Shown piece by piece: positions 49,161 to 59,892 of a stretch of 64,000 nucleotides of DNA; position 1 is the stretch's first letter, and each line of letters starts with the position of its first letter. The notes beneath the pieces are model-generated. The model did not search any database and was not told the DNA's origin. It was given only the letters and a program-made list of their open reading frames with translations. Origin of the DNA: Eulemur rufifrons (lineage: Eukaryota; Chordata; Mammalia; Primates; Lemuridae); NCBI RefSeq assembly GCF_041146395.1, contig NC_090997.1, forward strand, positions 33,521,501 through 33,585,500, in the 5' to 3' direction. The position numbers and the translations under genes are program-made.

Positions 49161-51004
49161 ATTCACTCTCTGCTTCAGTCTTTTGCATGCTTGTTCTAAA
49201 TCTCTTTCATTCTTCTTAATTTTCCTTACATTCTTGGAGCATCTCATTCCATTGAAAAGATCAAGGCTCAGCAGCTTGGTTTCTTTCAACTTCACACTCC
49301 TATACCTCAGAATTTCTTGATTAATTCTCCTTGCCTCTATACTTGGTTCTGTTATCTTCCCTCTGCAAAACCTTGCTTTTCTCGCTTCAAGTTCTGCGTT
49401 TTTCCTCTCTCCAGTTTCCCTTCCTGTAATTCAACCTGGCTGCCACATTCTTCTCTCTTCCTCAGGCAAAGTGCTTCTGTGCTTCTCCTTTGGTCTGTGC
49501 TCTCATTCTTGTTATAGAGTGGTTGATGGCAGGAACTGTTTCCTTACTGAGGAACTTTTAGTTCATGTCTAAGAAAAAACAGATCTTATGCTAAATAATT
49601 AACCTTAAACACTGCAGGCTGTTTTCAGGCACTGTAAGCACTGTGGCTTGGGAGATAGAACACTAAGTCACATCATCAAGCTGCATAATATTCACCCTGG
49701 AAGCCATTTATTTGCCCCTGAAATTGCTTTTTATACTTTTGCCATTTAGCTTGATGCCACACAAAGTTCACCTGAATTATTTATATTTCAAATCACATTC
49801 AAGTTGTTCTTCTAGTGCTCATGAATTGCATTGAGGAATGAAGCAAGATTTCAGTGAAACTGCAATATCCATGAAATTTCTCAGTACTAGGGTAGAAAAT
49901 ATATAATTCAAGTTTCAAACCATATATAGGAAGTGTATTTTGAGCAAGGATTGCTTGAAGTTTATTCTCATGAAAATGGCTTTTAAAGAGTAATAGATAA
50001 AAATCTATCATTGGAAAGGACTTGATCATGTAATCTATCCCGTATAAATTAATTCTGTACAGTTGAGGTATTGTGAAAAGTCAATTTAGAATGAGTGAAC
50101 AGTTATAATGTGTAGAACATTGTCAGTTCCTGTATATATTAATTTGGAAATCGAGATTATAGTCCAGGTTTCAGGGTCTGAATTAGGTCTGAAAAAGCAA
50201 TAATTCATAGCTCAAGAAGATAGAATGTACCTTTATTAAAGACCTAAACTATGCAGCTATTTGTTGTCTACAGCCTCACATTTTCCCATTTTATTGTTAT
50301 GAATTGGAGAAGATACCCTAAATTAAAATAATTATAGGTGTAAAAATCATTTTACTTAACAGAAAAATTATCAATCTGAATATAAGTTAAATAAAGCTCT
50401 CTGTATACTTTTGGTGATAAGCATGTGTTCTTTATTTTCACACACTTTAAGTGGCTTAATAAGTGAATTTTATAACATTGCTTTAAAAGGGATGAGGTGT
50501 TATTTAATTCCTTCTGTCGAAAGAATACATACTAGGTATTTTAAAAATGCATGTTACTTGAGATGTATTCCAAAAATGATGAAAGAAGCAAAAGCATATA
50601 TTTGTTTTAAATATGTACATGTATATAAACATCCATTTTAAATTCTTAATCCTTAATTCATTAATTAGCTTTATAATAATTTTGAACACCATATTAAGAT
50701 AACTATCAATAAATGGACAATATTTTTATAGATATTGTTATATCTGAGAAAACCTGCTTTTATCCATTTATCAGCCATTTGCATTTAATCAGTTATATAA
50801 TTAGTAAAACATTCTCCATCTTATTATATTATTTTGGTTTTGTGATCTGCTTAGGTTAACCTCAAAAAGCATCCTTCTTTTGAGATCTGTTTGGCATAGA
50901 TTTGCTTATTACAGAGTAAAATTATGAGCATTGTAAAAATATACACAGAGTTCTACAGTATTTCTTCTTGAATGCAAGTACTTGAAGTATCCCTGTACTC
51001 ATCA

Positions 51005-51140
51005 TTCTAATTACATTCATTCATTCAATCAATGTATATTTATTGAGCTCTTGCTCTCTGTGCAGCTATCTCTAGGCAATGGAGATAGAGTTCCATAAAA
51101 AATAAAAGTCTCTGTGCTTGTGGAACTTAAAAGAGGTTTG
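51005..51140 (-). mobile_element. L2 3'-end fragment
   Basis: CATTCATTCATTCAATCAAT, TATTTATTGAGCTCTTGCTC, GGAGATAGAGTTCCATAAAA and CTGTGCTTGTGGAACTTAAA follow the antisense L2 3' end. Confidence 0.7.
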
Positions 51141-51374
51141 TTACATTAGAGCAACCTAGATTACCCTTTAAAAACCACATGGCATTCACATGTGGAAGTA
51201 TAGCTTTTCAGTTTGATTTTAATTCCATTTCAGTAACTGTGTGATGGGTTTTCTTCTGGTTCTTTAAAATCACTGTCTCGTATGAGTAACCAGGTTTTCC
51301 TTGGACAAATATGTTGGTATCAAAGTTAATGTGAACCTGCTGACTGAAGATCTTTTTTGGCCCTAATGTTTTAG

Positions 51375-51557
51375 GGTTCTCCCACCATGTCTTTCTAGAA
51401 GGGGACACGCAGCCCCAAGAGCGACTGATCAACCAGTCATTAGGGGAAAACATCCCACTCGCTCAAGGTCGAGTGAGCACTCTAGTGTCAGAACACTGTG
51501 TTCTATGCACCACCTTGCCCCTGGAGGGTCGGCGCCATCTTCTCCGCTTCTGACAAG
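51375..51557 (+). CDS. RIMS2: RIMS2 cassette-type exon 8 of the 2-2 run
   Basis: 183 nt (61 codons), phase 2-2. G completes Arg, then VLPPCLSRRGHAAPRATDQP, VIRGKHPTRSRSSEHSSVRT and LCSMHHLAPGGSAPSSPLLT. Less AT-rich and more CpG-containing than its surroundings. The acceptor is GTTTTAG. The donor is GTCGCT at 51558, which departs from consensus at +3, +5; the choice is forced by phase and by the next exon (AG|A, Arg, then MHRQ). Without this splice the frame stays open to 51780. Confidence 0.92.
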
Positions 51558-52616
51558 GTCGCTATTCAGTGTCCAGCCCAGCATTCATGTCCTGCCTCCG
51601 GGTGTTGGTGTGGTGTTGTACCTTCCCGAGCACTCGAAGCTTTCACTCATTGACGCCATAATTTTTAATCCTTTCTTTGTGACACTTAAACCTCTCCCAC
51701 ATCCTCTATTACTTGCATTTATATTCACTGTGCTAGTGGTTTTCTATAGTTTCTGCCAATTAGCTATCATTGAAAATTAAATTTGGCTGTGTTATGTCCT
51801 TTCATCTGTTTGTGGCATATTCATACATAATTTTTTAATTATGTGAAATTATTTATGATAAATTACCTGGAAAAGTATAAGAGAAATTAAAAAATAAAAT
51901 CTTTTTTGTGTGTTCAGTAAAATCTTAGAGTGTTTTAAAGTTCTACAGTTAAAAAAAATGTTTGAACACCAGCAGATGGAAGTCAGCTTAATCTTGGGCA
52001 GTAGTAATATATCTGCACACTTCTCATATTTCATTTGTAATTTCAATCCTTGTACCAGTATATTTTATGATGTGTCCAAGGTTATTTTAGTTATCTATTA
52101 CAGTTTTTTTCTATTTAAAAATGAAGTACAAGTGAGTAGTAATTTATAAAAGTCTGTAGCTAGAATTATTCTTAACAGTTATAAGTAATTCTAGAGTATA
52201 TACCAATTTAATAGTAGCAATTTAGGCAACAGCCTTTCTTAACTAATTTATCCACTTTGTTAAGATCCAGAGGCTGTAATTAGATATATTTGGTTCAGTA
52301 CTACCAAAAACGAATAACTTGCCCAGAAATCACAACTCCAGAGAAAGTTAATGAAAAAAAGTGAATCAGATTCTGCTCGGTTCAGGGTTCAGGAATTCAT
52401 TATACAGAACTGTGTGTGGCTGACATTGCCCTGTCTCTTTTCGGCCCTTTTTGTAGTATTCCCTTTACACATATCATAAAAAGTATTTGATTTTGCTTCC
52501 AAAGGCCCAGTTAAGGGGTTTATGTTTATTTTAATAGAAACAGGAAAGAGGAAAAGGTTTTTGCCAGGCCATATTGGAATTTTACCATTTCATCCCCCCT
52601 TTGTTTTTGCCTACAG
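51558..52616 (+). other. RIMS2: RIMS2 intron with open read-through
   Basis: 1.06 kb. The exon frame continues 73 codons past the donor to a TAA at 51778-51780. An AATAAA at 51893-51898 is followed by a T/GT-rich stretch. The rest is AT-rich with no recognised repeat. Ends in the long pyrimidine tract CCCCCCTTTGTTTTTGCCTA and ACAG. Confidence 0.87.
51893..51898 (+). promoter_or_regulatory. Possible intronic polyadenylation signal
   Basis: AATAAA followed directly by ATCTTTTTTGTGTGTTC, a U/GU-rich stretch of the kind that binds CstF. It lies 113 bp after the stop codon of the read-through frame from the weak donor at 51558. AATAAA is common by chance in AT-rich introns. Confidence 0.35.
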
Positions 52617-52729
52617 AATGCATCGACAGGGAAGTCCAACCCAGTCTCCTCCAGCAGACACATCATTCAGCAATCGCAGGGGAAGACAGCTCCCACAAGT
52701 GCCAGTGAGAAGCAGCAGTATAGAACAAG
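52617..52729 (+). CDS. RIMS2: RIMS2 exon with second RIM-BP-type motif
   Basis: 113 nt. A completes Arg, then MHRQGSPTQSPPADTSFSNR, RGRQLPQVPVRSSSIEQ, ending with G carried over (phase 1). RGRQLPQVP fits the RIM-BP SH3 ligand pattern. SPTQSPP is proline-directed-kinase-like. Strong acceptor (pyrimidine tract, CTACAG). Donor GTATCC at 52730 is weak. In full-length RIM2 the next exon begins CA (Ala). Confidence 0.95.
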
Positions 52730-52844
52730 GTATCCAATAAAGAGACATCATTGCCCAAAAATGTTGGATTTATGAACCTCCTCTTTTTATACTTTTTTAT
52801 TAAATGAATAGTAATTTGATTATATGTAATTTGCTGAATTCTAA

Positions 52845-52940
52845 GAATTTTAAGTTCCTTGGAATTTTATCCCCAGCACCTAGTTGCAATGGTTCATGGC
52901 ATGTTCTCGGTTTCTGCTAATTGAGTGAATGAATGAATTT
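52845..52940 (+). mobile_element. L2 3'-end fragment
   Basis: TTTTATCCCCAGCACCTAGT, TTCATGGCATGTTCTCGGTT and TGAGTGAATGAATGAATTTT match the terminal L2 3' end in sense orientation. Confidence 0.65.
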
Positions 52941-55900
52941 TAGGTGTCATTTAACAGAATGGATGGAGCCTAGAAACAGTTTGTTTTTTTTTTTCCGAAA
53001 GAACAAAGGAAGAAAATAACACATAAAATTGTGCTAAGGTTTTTAAATTTTAAGAGAATACTTACTTTACCTTTTAAAACATTTTTTAAAAAAATTAACC
53101 ACCTGATCTTATTGAATGTTTTACTAGTGTTTTTTTTACTTTTAACTTGATTGACAATATCTTGTATTTTTATATAAGTTTGATGATGAAAAATGACTTA
53201 GGACACATATTTTAGCATCTTTTTTAACAGCTAATTTTGCTTAAAGATTCTCTTATTTTATGCATATGTACATTGTGTTTTATTTTCAGAGAGAGAAAGA
53301 GAGAATGAATGTATGCGATTTGATAGTAGAAACTAAATTCTCTAAACTGCCTGAGCTAGATGATTTCAGTAGTCAATATTCTTCATGGGACCCAAAGTGC
53401 TATCCCATTTCTCTGTAGGTGAAATGATTTGTTATCAGTATTCATTATCACATAATTTTTTCAGAAATTTTTTAAACAATTTACTGAAATAATTTTTAAT
53501 TCAAGGTTGTAGTATAAATGCAGTGGACTTCTATTTAAAACATTCATTGAAAAGCTTCATCCCTATAAAACAGCTGAAAGGTTAACATTTTGAATATTTT
53601 TTCGATAGTGTTGATTGTTGCTGATGTAAAACTTTCATTTCATTCTATATTGAGGGTTCTGAATACCTTTTATTCCCTACTTAATTGAAGCACTTTACTG
53701 AATGTACCACAGAAATGTTAAAGATTTAAGAAGATAAATGCATTGTTTCAAAGATTGATGTGGCATAGTTTGCCATGCAGAATACTTCATTATAGAAAAA
53801 TTAGTATATATTTTAAGAGGTATCAACTTATTAATAGAGTAATACTGGTACAATAAAATCTGGATTTACATTTTTTTAAAATACATCCTGTTGATATATA
53901 TTGTACATTAGTTTTCAGAGTTGCTATAAGGGTATCCATTCAGCAATCAGAAAAATATGATGCATTGTGAACTCTGACTTTCTTTTCTAAAATAGCAGTT
54001 AATTCATTGGAATTATCAATACACAGCCTAACAAAATTTCTTTTCTTTTTTCTGGGAACATTTTGAGAAGATTATTCATAATTAATGTTATTAAAACTCT
54101 AACAATAACCCAGATGAAATTGTTTTAAAATTTAGATTTTTTTAAAAAATTGGTATTTATTTAAACTATCTATTCATGAACTCCTGTTGCACAACTAAAA
54201 AAACTACGGATTTTGGTGTTTAGCTACAAACTCATTGTTACTGGCCATATTTTGGTATTCAAAAAGTGATGTGCTCCTAAAATTCTTTGCATTTCCTCCA
54301 GTTGCAAATAAACACTCTACGTGTTCAAAAGCATATTTGGGTATTGAACACTCACAAAGTGAGATTATAGTTATATTATTTCTGTAGAAATAAGAACTGC
54401 TTCTATGAAATCATTTGAAGTGTATGTTGGATTTTGGTTTTTTAGAAAAGCACATTTTCTATTGTTAATATCAATGTTACTGTTTATGATATTCGTATTC
54501 ACAGTTGTCTTTCAGGGAAATCATCAATTTGTAAGGATTGAATTGAGGTGGGAAGAAGGGAATGACTGAGAATGACATTGATGGAGTTACTTTGATATTT
54601 AATATGACAAACTAATAAATACTTTTGGTCCTTTGAGGTTCCTGAAATATATGACCCTAAGAGTTATATATATACAGCTTTTTCAAAATGTGCTTAACAA
54701 ACAGGTATTATTATATCTAAGTGTTATTCTACAAATCAAATAGATCTGGTGTTCTGTATGATGTTAATATGTGCTTTGGGACTTTTGGTTAAAGTTCATA
54801 CTGTCTGCCATCATCTTATTATGTATCTATTTCAAACTGAACAGTTCACATGACAGCTTTATTTGTCCTAAAATGTTTTTAAAAGTCAATTTTTAATTTT
54901 ATTTATGAGTTAGATAGGATTTAGAATGTTCTATTTAAGATTGATTTCATTGTTCATAAGGCTGTAGAATTACATCATTTTTTTTCTTGTGATATTATTT
55001 GTTAAACTTTAGCTCTATCTGCTGTGAAGATTAATGCTGGCTGCAGTTTATTTACAATCGATTAAGTCTCTACTGCTCTTGAATTCCTTCCAGTCTTTTT
55101 GTTTGTTTTTTATCTTTAACAAAGTGTGCTTTTCTTTTTTTAAAAAAAAAAAAAATTGAGTTGATAAACAGCTGGTTGGTAAGAATAAATATTTCAAATG
55201 GTTTAGATTCCTGGATATTAATACAACTTTTTAATGCACTTATAAAATAAAAAAGTTTCAGGATACAGTTATCTACATTATTGTTTTTGGTATGTATGCC
55301 AGGACAATTCGATTTTTTGAGATGTATGGGGTTTTTTTTTTCTTGTGAATCTGATTTACTACTCTCTTTTTGTACTATAAAAACAATATCTCTTATTTTA
55401 AATGTTAATCAACTGAATAGATATGTTTGCTTAATTTTAGAAAAAGTATTTTAAAGTTTCTTTTAAAAATTGAGAATGCTATCCTGTTTGCTATGTAGAG
55501 TCTAATTATGTTAAAGTAGGTTTAGGGGAAAAGCAAAGAGGTGATCACAATACAGATTTTGAGATAAAGTAGTTGAAAAAGTAACCTTATAATTCAGGTA
55601 AATCTAATAGTATGTAGTAAGTGAAAGCAAAGACGTCCATGAAATTTCTCTTGTATTTCAACATTGTGTTCCAATGTAGCCGTATGTAGAGTGAGGCTGA
55701 AGGCAACATAATGGGTTGTATAAAAATGTATGAGTTTCTGAAACAAGCCAAGTGATTTTTTTTTAATGTTCAACTGGATGTCTTTTGAAGTATTTAAAGA
55801 TCATTCATAAACTAACTCTTAGTGGTGTGCCAGTTATGTTTTATGTGTTCCATTATTATAACTGCTACCTAAAACTCTAATGATACTCCCCTTCAGAAAT

Positions 55901-56572
55901 ATATAGATAAGCCATTGTTCCTCAGTAAATAGTATGCCAACATGGAAGTGAATATAAAGCATTATGAACTATCTAAGAAACATAGTCCTTAAAATACAAG
56001 TAATTTTACTTTGGTATATTTTAATACAATTAATTTGAGAAGGAAGAAAGGATTACTTAAATTAGACTATATTTTGTTATGTGGAGAAAGTTACAGAATA
56101 GTTTTCACAGTGCAAAGAAAATGCCTACTATTTAGTAAAAAAATGAAATTTATTTTTTCATTTATCATAGGAACTTTCAAATCATTTGAAATACTACCAT
56201 TTTTGACATAAAAAGTTTTGTTATAAATATTAAGTATGCTTTTAAATACTTTTACAATAAAAATCAAAATGGATTAAAGTTAAAATGTTTTAGTAAAACT
56301 GATCTGAAATAGTATACAATTCTTAAAAGGCATGAAAAAATACTATGGAATATACTTTTCAAATTCCAAGCATAGTAATATCCCAATGTTTTTGGTTTAT
56401 TTTAAATCTTTAAATTGCTGTATTCATTTTTTTGATTAATTTTAGTACCATATTTGGGACTTCCTCATGGTTTGTCATTGCAGTTTGTCATGTCACATTA
56501 TATGTTATGCATTTTTATTATTCATGCCCTTGTGTTAATTCACATTTCCATGTCTAACTATAAATTTGCTGA

Positions 56573-56602
56573 TTTCTTTCTTTTGTTTCCATCATTATGT
56601 GC
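56573..56602 (+). promoter_or_regulatory. Microexon-type upstream splicing elements
   Basis: A PTB-like pyrimidine tract (TTTCTTTCTTTTGTTTCC, 56573-56590) is followed by TGC at 56600-56602, 16 nt before the acceptor AG end at 56618. This spacing matches neural microexons activated by SRRM4 (UGC) against PTBP1. No AG occurs between the tract and the acceptor. Confidence 0.5.
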
Positions 56603-56618
56603 ATTTAATTCATTGAAG

Positions 56619-56648
56619 AACAAGAAAAATATAACTCTTCCACAAAAG
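56619..56648 (+). CDS. RIMS2: Candidate RIMS2 30-nt neural microexon
   Basis: 30 nt between TTGAAG (AG at 56617-56618) and the donor GTAAAT at 56649, phase 1 at both ends. Inserted after the exon ending CAA|G at 52729, it adds ten residues, EQEKYNSSTK, and leaves the downstream frame (G|CA, Ala) intact. Length divisible by three, matching phase, a good donor and upstream PTB/UGC motifs argue for a regulated cassette. I do not recall this peptide from a known RIM2 isoform, so it is a prediction. Confidence 0.55.
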
Positions 56649-57484
56649 GTAAATATTAATACAACTTTTTAAACATTTAATATTGTTACTTTTAAAAATA
56701 ATGTATGAGAGTTATATATATATAAAACTGTACTTATTAAAATAATGAGAAAATTTATTAAATAGGTAGTTATTTCCCTAAAATGATTTATAGGGCACTT
56801 GATATTCTTTCATCTTGCGTGCATTCACATCAAAGACAAAAAGATTAATATTAATAATATTTTATTTCAAAATGTATTTATTCAGACTGACAACTAGAAA
56901 ACAATTCTCCTTGGAAAATAACATATTCTTTGTTTCTGTTTGTTTGTTTGCATTCCCTTGCTCTCATGGAAAAAGGATTTAATTCTTACCTTCTATTCAG
57001 GGTAAAATCTGGTGCAAAGGAGTAGAAAATCCCTGGATTTTACCTTCCACTTAGCAGTAACCTTAGTGAATGTTCTGGCCTATGCTGCAGCCATGCATCT
57101 GGGAAGCAACTACCTAAATGTTACTCCTGTTAGCCTCAATATTGTTATGATATCCATTAAATCTATCTTTCTGAAAGACATAGAAAAGGAAAGCACATTG
57201 CTGATCTCCTTCTTATTGTCTTTTTGGATCACATTTTATTGTTGGTCTTTGCACTTGAGTTTCGAGTAGACTGTGGGCCTCAACCCACACTCATGTGCTG
57301 TCCACACACGTTCCAGTTTAAGGTTATTGTTGACCCTATAATTAAATATTTAAACATGAGTTTTCAGTCTAATATAATAATGTTAGTAGTACTTAAAAAT
57401 ATACAACTCTGTATAGTTTAATATAAGTACATTTTCTCAGTATTTGAAAGTGGATTCATGATTGCATTAATTTGTTGCCCATAG

Positions 57485-57655
57485 TAACCCTCAAAGCTAG
57501 TCCTGAAAATAGTATCATCTCTATTTTATGCATAAGGAAACTCATGTTCAGAGAGATTAAGAGATTTGCCCATTCACACTGCTAATCAGTAGTAGACTGC
57601 AATCCCAGATCTTTTACTTTTGACCTCCTTCCACTACACATTGTTGTATCCTATT
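57485..57655 (-). mobile_element. MIR SINE
   Basis: TCTCTATTTTATGCATAAGG, AACTCATGTTCAGAGAGATT, AAGAGATTTGCCCATTCACA and TCAGTAGTAGACTGCAATCC in antisense MIR order. Confidence 0.8.
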
Positions 57656-58787
57656 TTAATAAACACAGATCCCAAATATATTATCCCTAAGTCGTAATAT
57701 ATTTAGGTATGTGTTATGTATCTTAGTTTTAGAAAGAGAAAATAAAAGATAATATTAAATTGCTTATTTTAATATGAATTTATAAAAATACACTGCAATT
57801 ATATTTATATCCAGGCACGTGTTATACAGATTCTGGCATAGTATCTGACATATTAGGCAATAAATAGATATTAATAACAAATAAGATATTATTTCATGAG
57901 ATCAAGATGTTTCAGTCCCTAGATTTTGCCTAGGTTTCTAGCCATCCTGCATTTTTAATTCAGGTGTCAGAAACACAACTTTAGATTCAATAGTACAAAA
58001 TAGGCCAATGTATTTGTACTTAGGTGCAGAAGAATTTAGTTGGATTTGCAAGACAAATTTTAGCATGATAAAAGCATTAGAATTTCATACAAATGGGCCA
58101 TTGCCTAGTTAATTTACCCAAAAGAAAGAAAATAATTCTTCATTGAAAGCCCTTCCATATATATTATTACTAGGCAAAAGCTATACTTAGCTAATCAAAA
58201 CAAAACAAAATCATAAGTGGTGTAACCTAAAGTCTGCATGAAGCATGCACATTTATGGCCTCTCTACAGAGCATGTCAGTTTGTTACGTTTTTATAAGGT
58301 CAGTATGTCCCAGATGAGAAGTGTTGTTACCCTGTCAACTATTCCTTGGAGACAGGCTGTAGAAATGCCTTGTAAAATAGACCGCATGACTAGAAACAAC
58401 CAAAGAGGCACATCCCAAAATGCATCCAGCAAGGCAAAGAGCAGCAAAGGATGCTGCACTCCCCTCTGGGATTTAAGGTAGCATATAGTTCAGCCACCAA
58501 AAGTGGCTGTCAAAGCCTGGAAAGCATAGAAGCAAGTTCAAGAAATGTATTCAAAGTCAAATTTTAGGCTCATATGTCCCAAAGGAAAGGGAGAGTTCAC
58601 AGCACAGAAATCCCACTACTGTGAGCTGAAGTCTGACTTTTCTGGGATATATTATAATGGAGAATTCAGGTTATTGTGAGTGCTCCCTGGGCAAAGGAAG
58701 ACTGGGGCACACCATTGCTAGTTGACTGGACAGGCAAAGGGGCTCATTAGTCAAGGTTTGTTTTTGATGAATTGTAGATGAACTTGT

Positions 58788-58882
58788 GGGACAAGTGGTC
58801 CCGGTTTGCCTGAGATTGAGAGGTCTCCCAAGATACAAGACTTTCAGGACAGTTCTGGGCAGAGATGGTTGGTCACCCTAAA
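58788..58882. mobile_element. Short DNA-repeat fragment (GGTTTGCC...GGTCACCCTA type)
   Basis: GGTCCCGGTTTGCCTGAGAT, GAGGTCTCCCAAGATACAAG, ACTTTCAGGACAG and GATGGTTGGTCACCCTA match a MER-type repeat ending in TTGGTCACCCTA. I recognise the wording but not the family name with certainty. Confidence 0.55.
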
Positions 58883-58969
58883 TATAGAGGACCAGTCTAT
58901 TAATTTTCCAGCATATGTTTGTAAAGTCACATAACAGAAATGTGAAATACTATTAACATTACTAATTGT

Positions 58970-59220
58970 AGACAGAATTTATTGAGCACTGAATATATGT
59001 CAATGACTCAACTAAGAATGTTATATATTTACCTCATGGTATTTCCACCACAACCTGAGACATAACTATTAATACCTCATTTTCCCACTGAGAAAACTAA
59101 AACTTAGAAAGATTAAAAACTTGGCCTCTTATCAGTCATTCATTTTATAAGTGGTAGAATAGGGAACTATAACAAACACAAGCCTCCCTCCAAAGACCTC
59201 GTTCTTCACCACATTGTTTT
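58970..59220 (-). mobile_element. MIR SINE
   Basis: AGAATTTATTGAGCACTGAA, CTCATTTTCCCACTGAGAAA, AGATTAAAAACTTGGCCTCT and AAGTGGTAGAATAGGGAACT in antisense MIR order, diverged. Confidence 0.7.
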
Positions 59221-59239
59221 ATAGGCTTTCTAGCATTTT

Positions 59240-59430
59240 CAAACAGCATTTATTGAGACCTACTATACATAATTATAGTAACACATACACAACTGCAAGG
59301 AAGGCTTTTATTATCCCTATTTTATTAAAATAAAGTCAGAGGTGTTAGTAGAATGCCTAACGTAGCAAAGCTGCTGTGAGGCAGAACCAGATTTTGATTC
59401 CACAGCCCATGTTCTGTCCCCCTGTACCAT
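59240..59430 (-). mobile_element. MIR SINE
   Basis: AACAGCATTTATTGAGACCT, TATTATCCCTATTTTATTAA, AGGCAGAACCAGATTTTGAT and CACAGCCCATGTTCTGTCCC in antisense MIR order. Lies directly behind another antisense MIR. Confidence 0.7.
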
Positions 59431-59804
59431 GTTGGTGAAACAACCGCAACTCACAACCAGGGTCTTGGAGAATCCCGCTTAGAATTCCTACCTTCCCCTG
59501 ATGACACAATTTTTTACCACTCAGCTAAATCTTAGGGTCCTGGCTGGCCCCTCAAATTAACATGCACCTTGAAAGAGCAAAGGCAATGTATTTCAATAAA
59601 GATAGCACATTCTCCAACTTGCAAAGTTAACTGAGGAACTAAAAATGTTTATAGTACTTCGTTTACCTTTTAACTCCCTCTTGTATGTTGAAATCTGAGA
59701 GACCATATCATTTTAGGCTTCACAAACTGCTTTATAGGCCTATTTTAAATTATTCATTCTAAAAGTAAGCCGATTTTTCCCTCTCTGCTACATTTCTTGG
59801 ACAG

Positions 59805-59892
59805 TTTTAAAGAGCCCATGAATGTAGTTTGGGGGCATCGAAATAATGATATAAGAAGATCAAAACTGAACCAGAAATTAAATGACTTCAAG
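59805..59892 (+). other. Candidate cryptic exon in the last intron
   Basis: 88 nt with a good acceptor (CCCTCTCTGCTACATTTCTT then GGACAG) and a good donor (AAG/GTGAGA at 59893). The only open frame starts FKEPMNVVWGHRNNDIRRSK and needs two carried-over bases, but the preceding RIMS2 exon supplies one, which runs into TGA within five codons. So if spliced into RIMS2 after 52729 it would truncate the protein. It may be a poison exon or unused. Confidence 0.3.

Larger units (their letters stand above)
45539..51374 (+). other. RIMS2: RIMS2 intron
   Basis: 5.84 kb. Contains a long antisense L2 (about 46140-46770), a MIR split by a microsatellite (48851-49160) and an antisense L2 end (51005-51140). 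Open frames at 48015-48281, 49317-49517 and 50411-50641 have no recognisable homology. The rest is AT-rich. Confidence 0.87.

Noticed and set aside
57012..57421. Overlapping open frames with hydrophobic stretches
   Set aside because: Low-complexity AT-driven frames with no homology I recognise and no splice borders in a RIMS2 phase.
58245..58481. 78-codon open frame in a less AT-rich stretch, followed by GTAGCA
   Set aside because: No acceptor or phase fits RIMS2, no known domain, and nearby sequence contains a MER-type repeat fragment.
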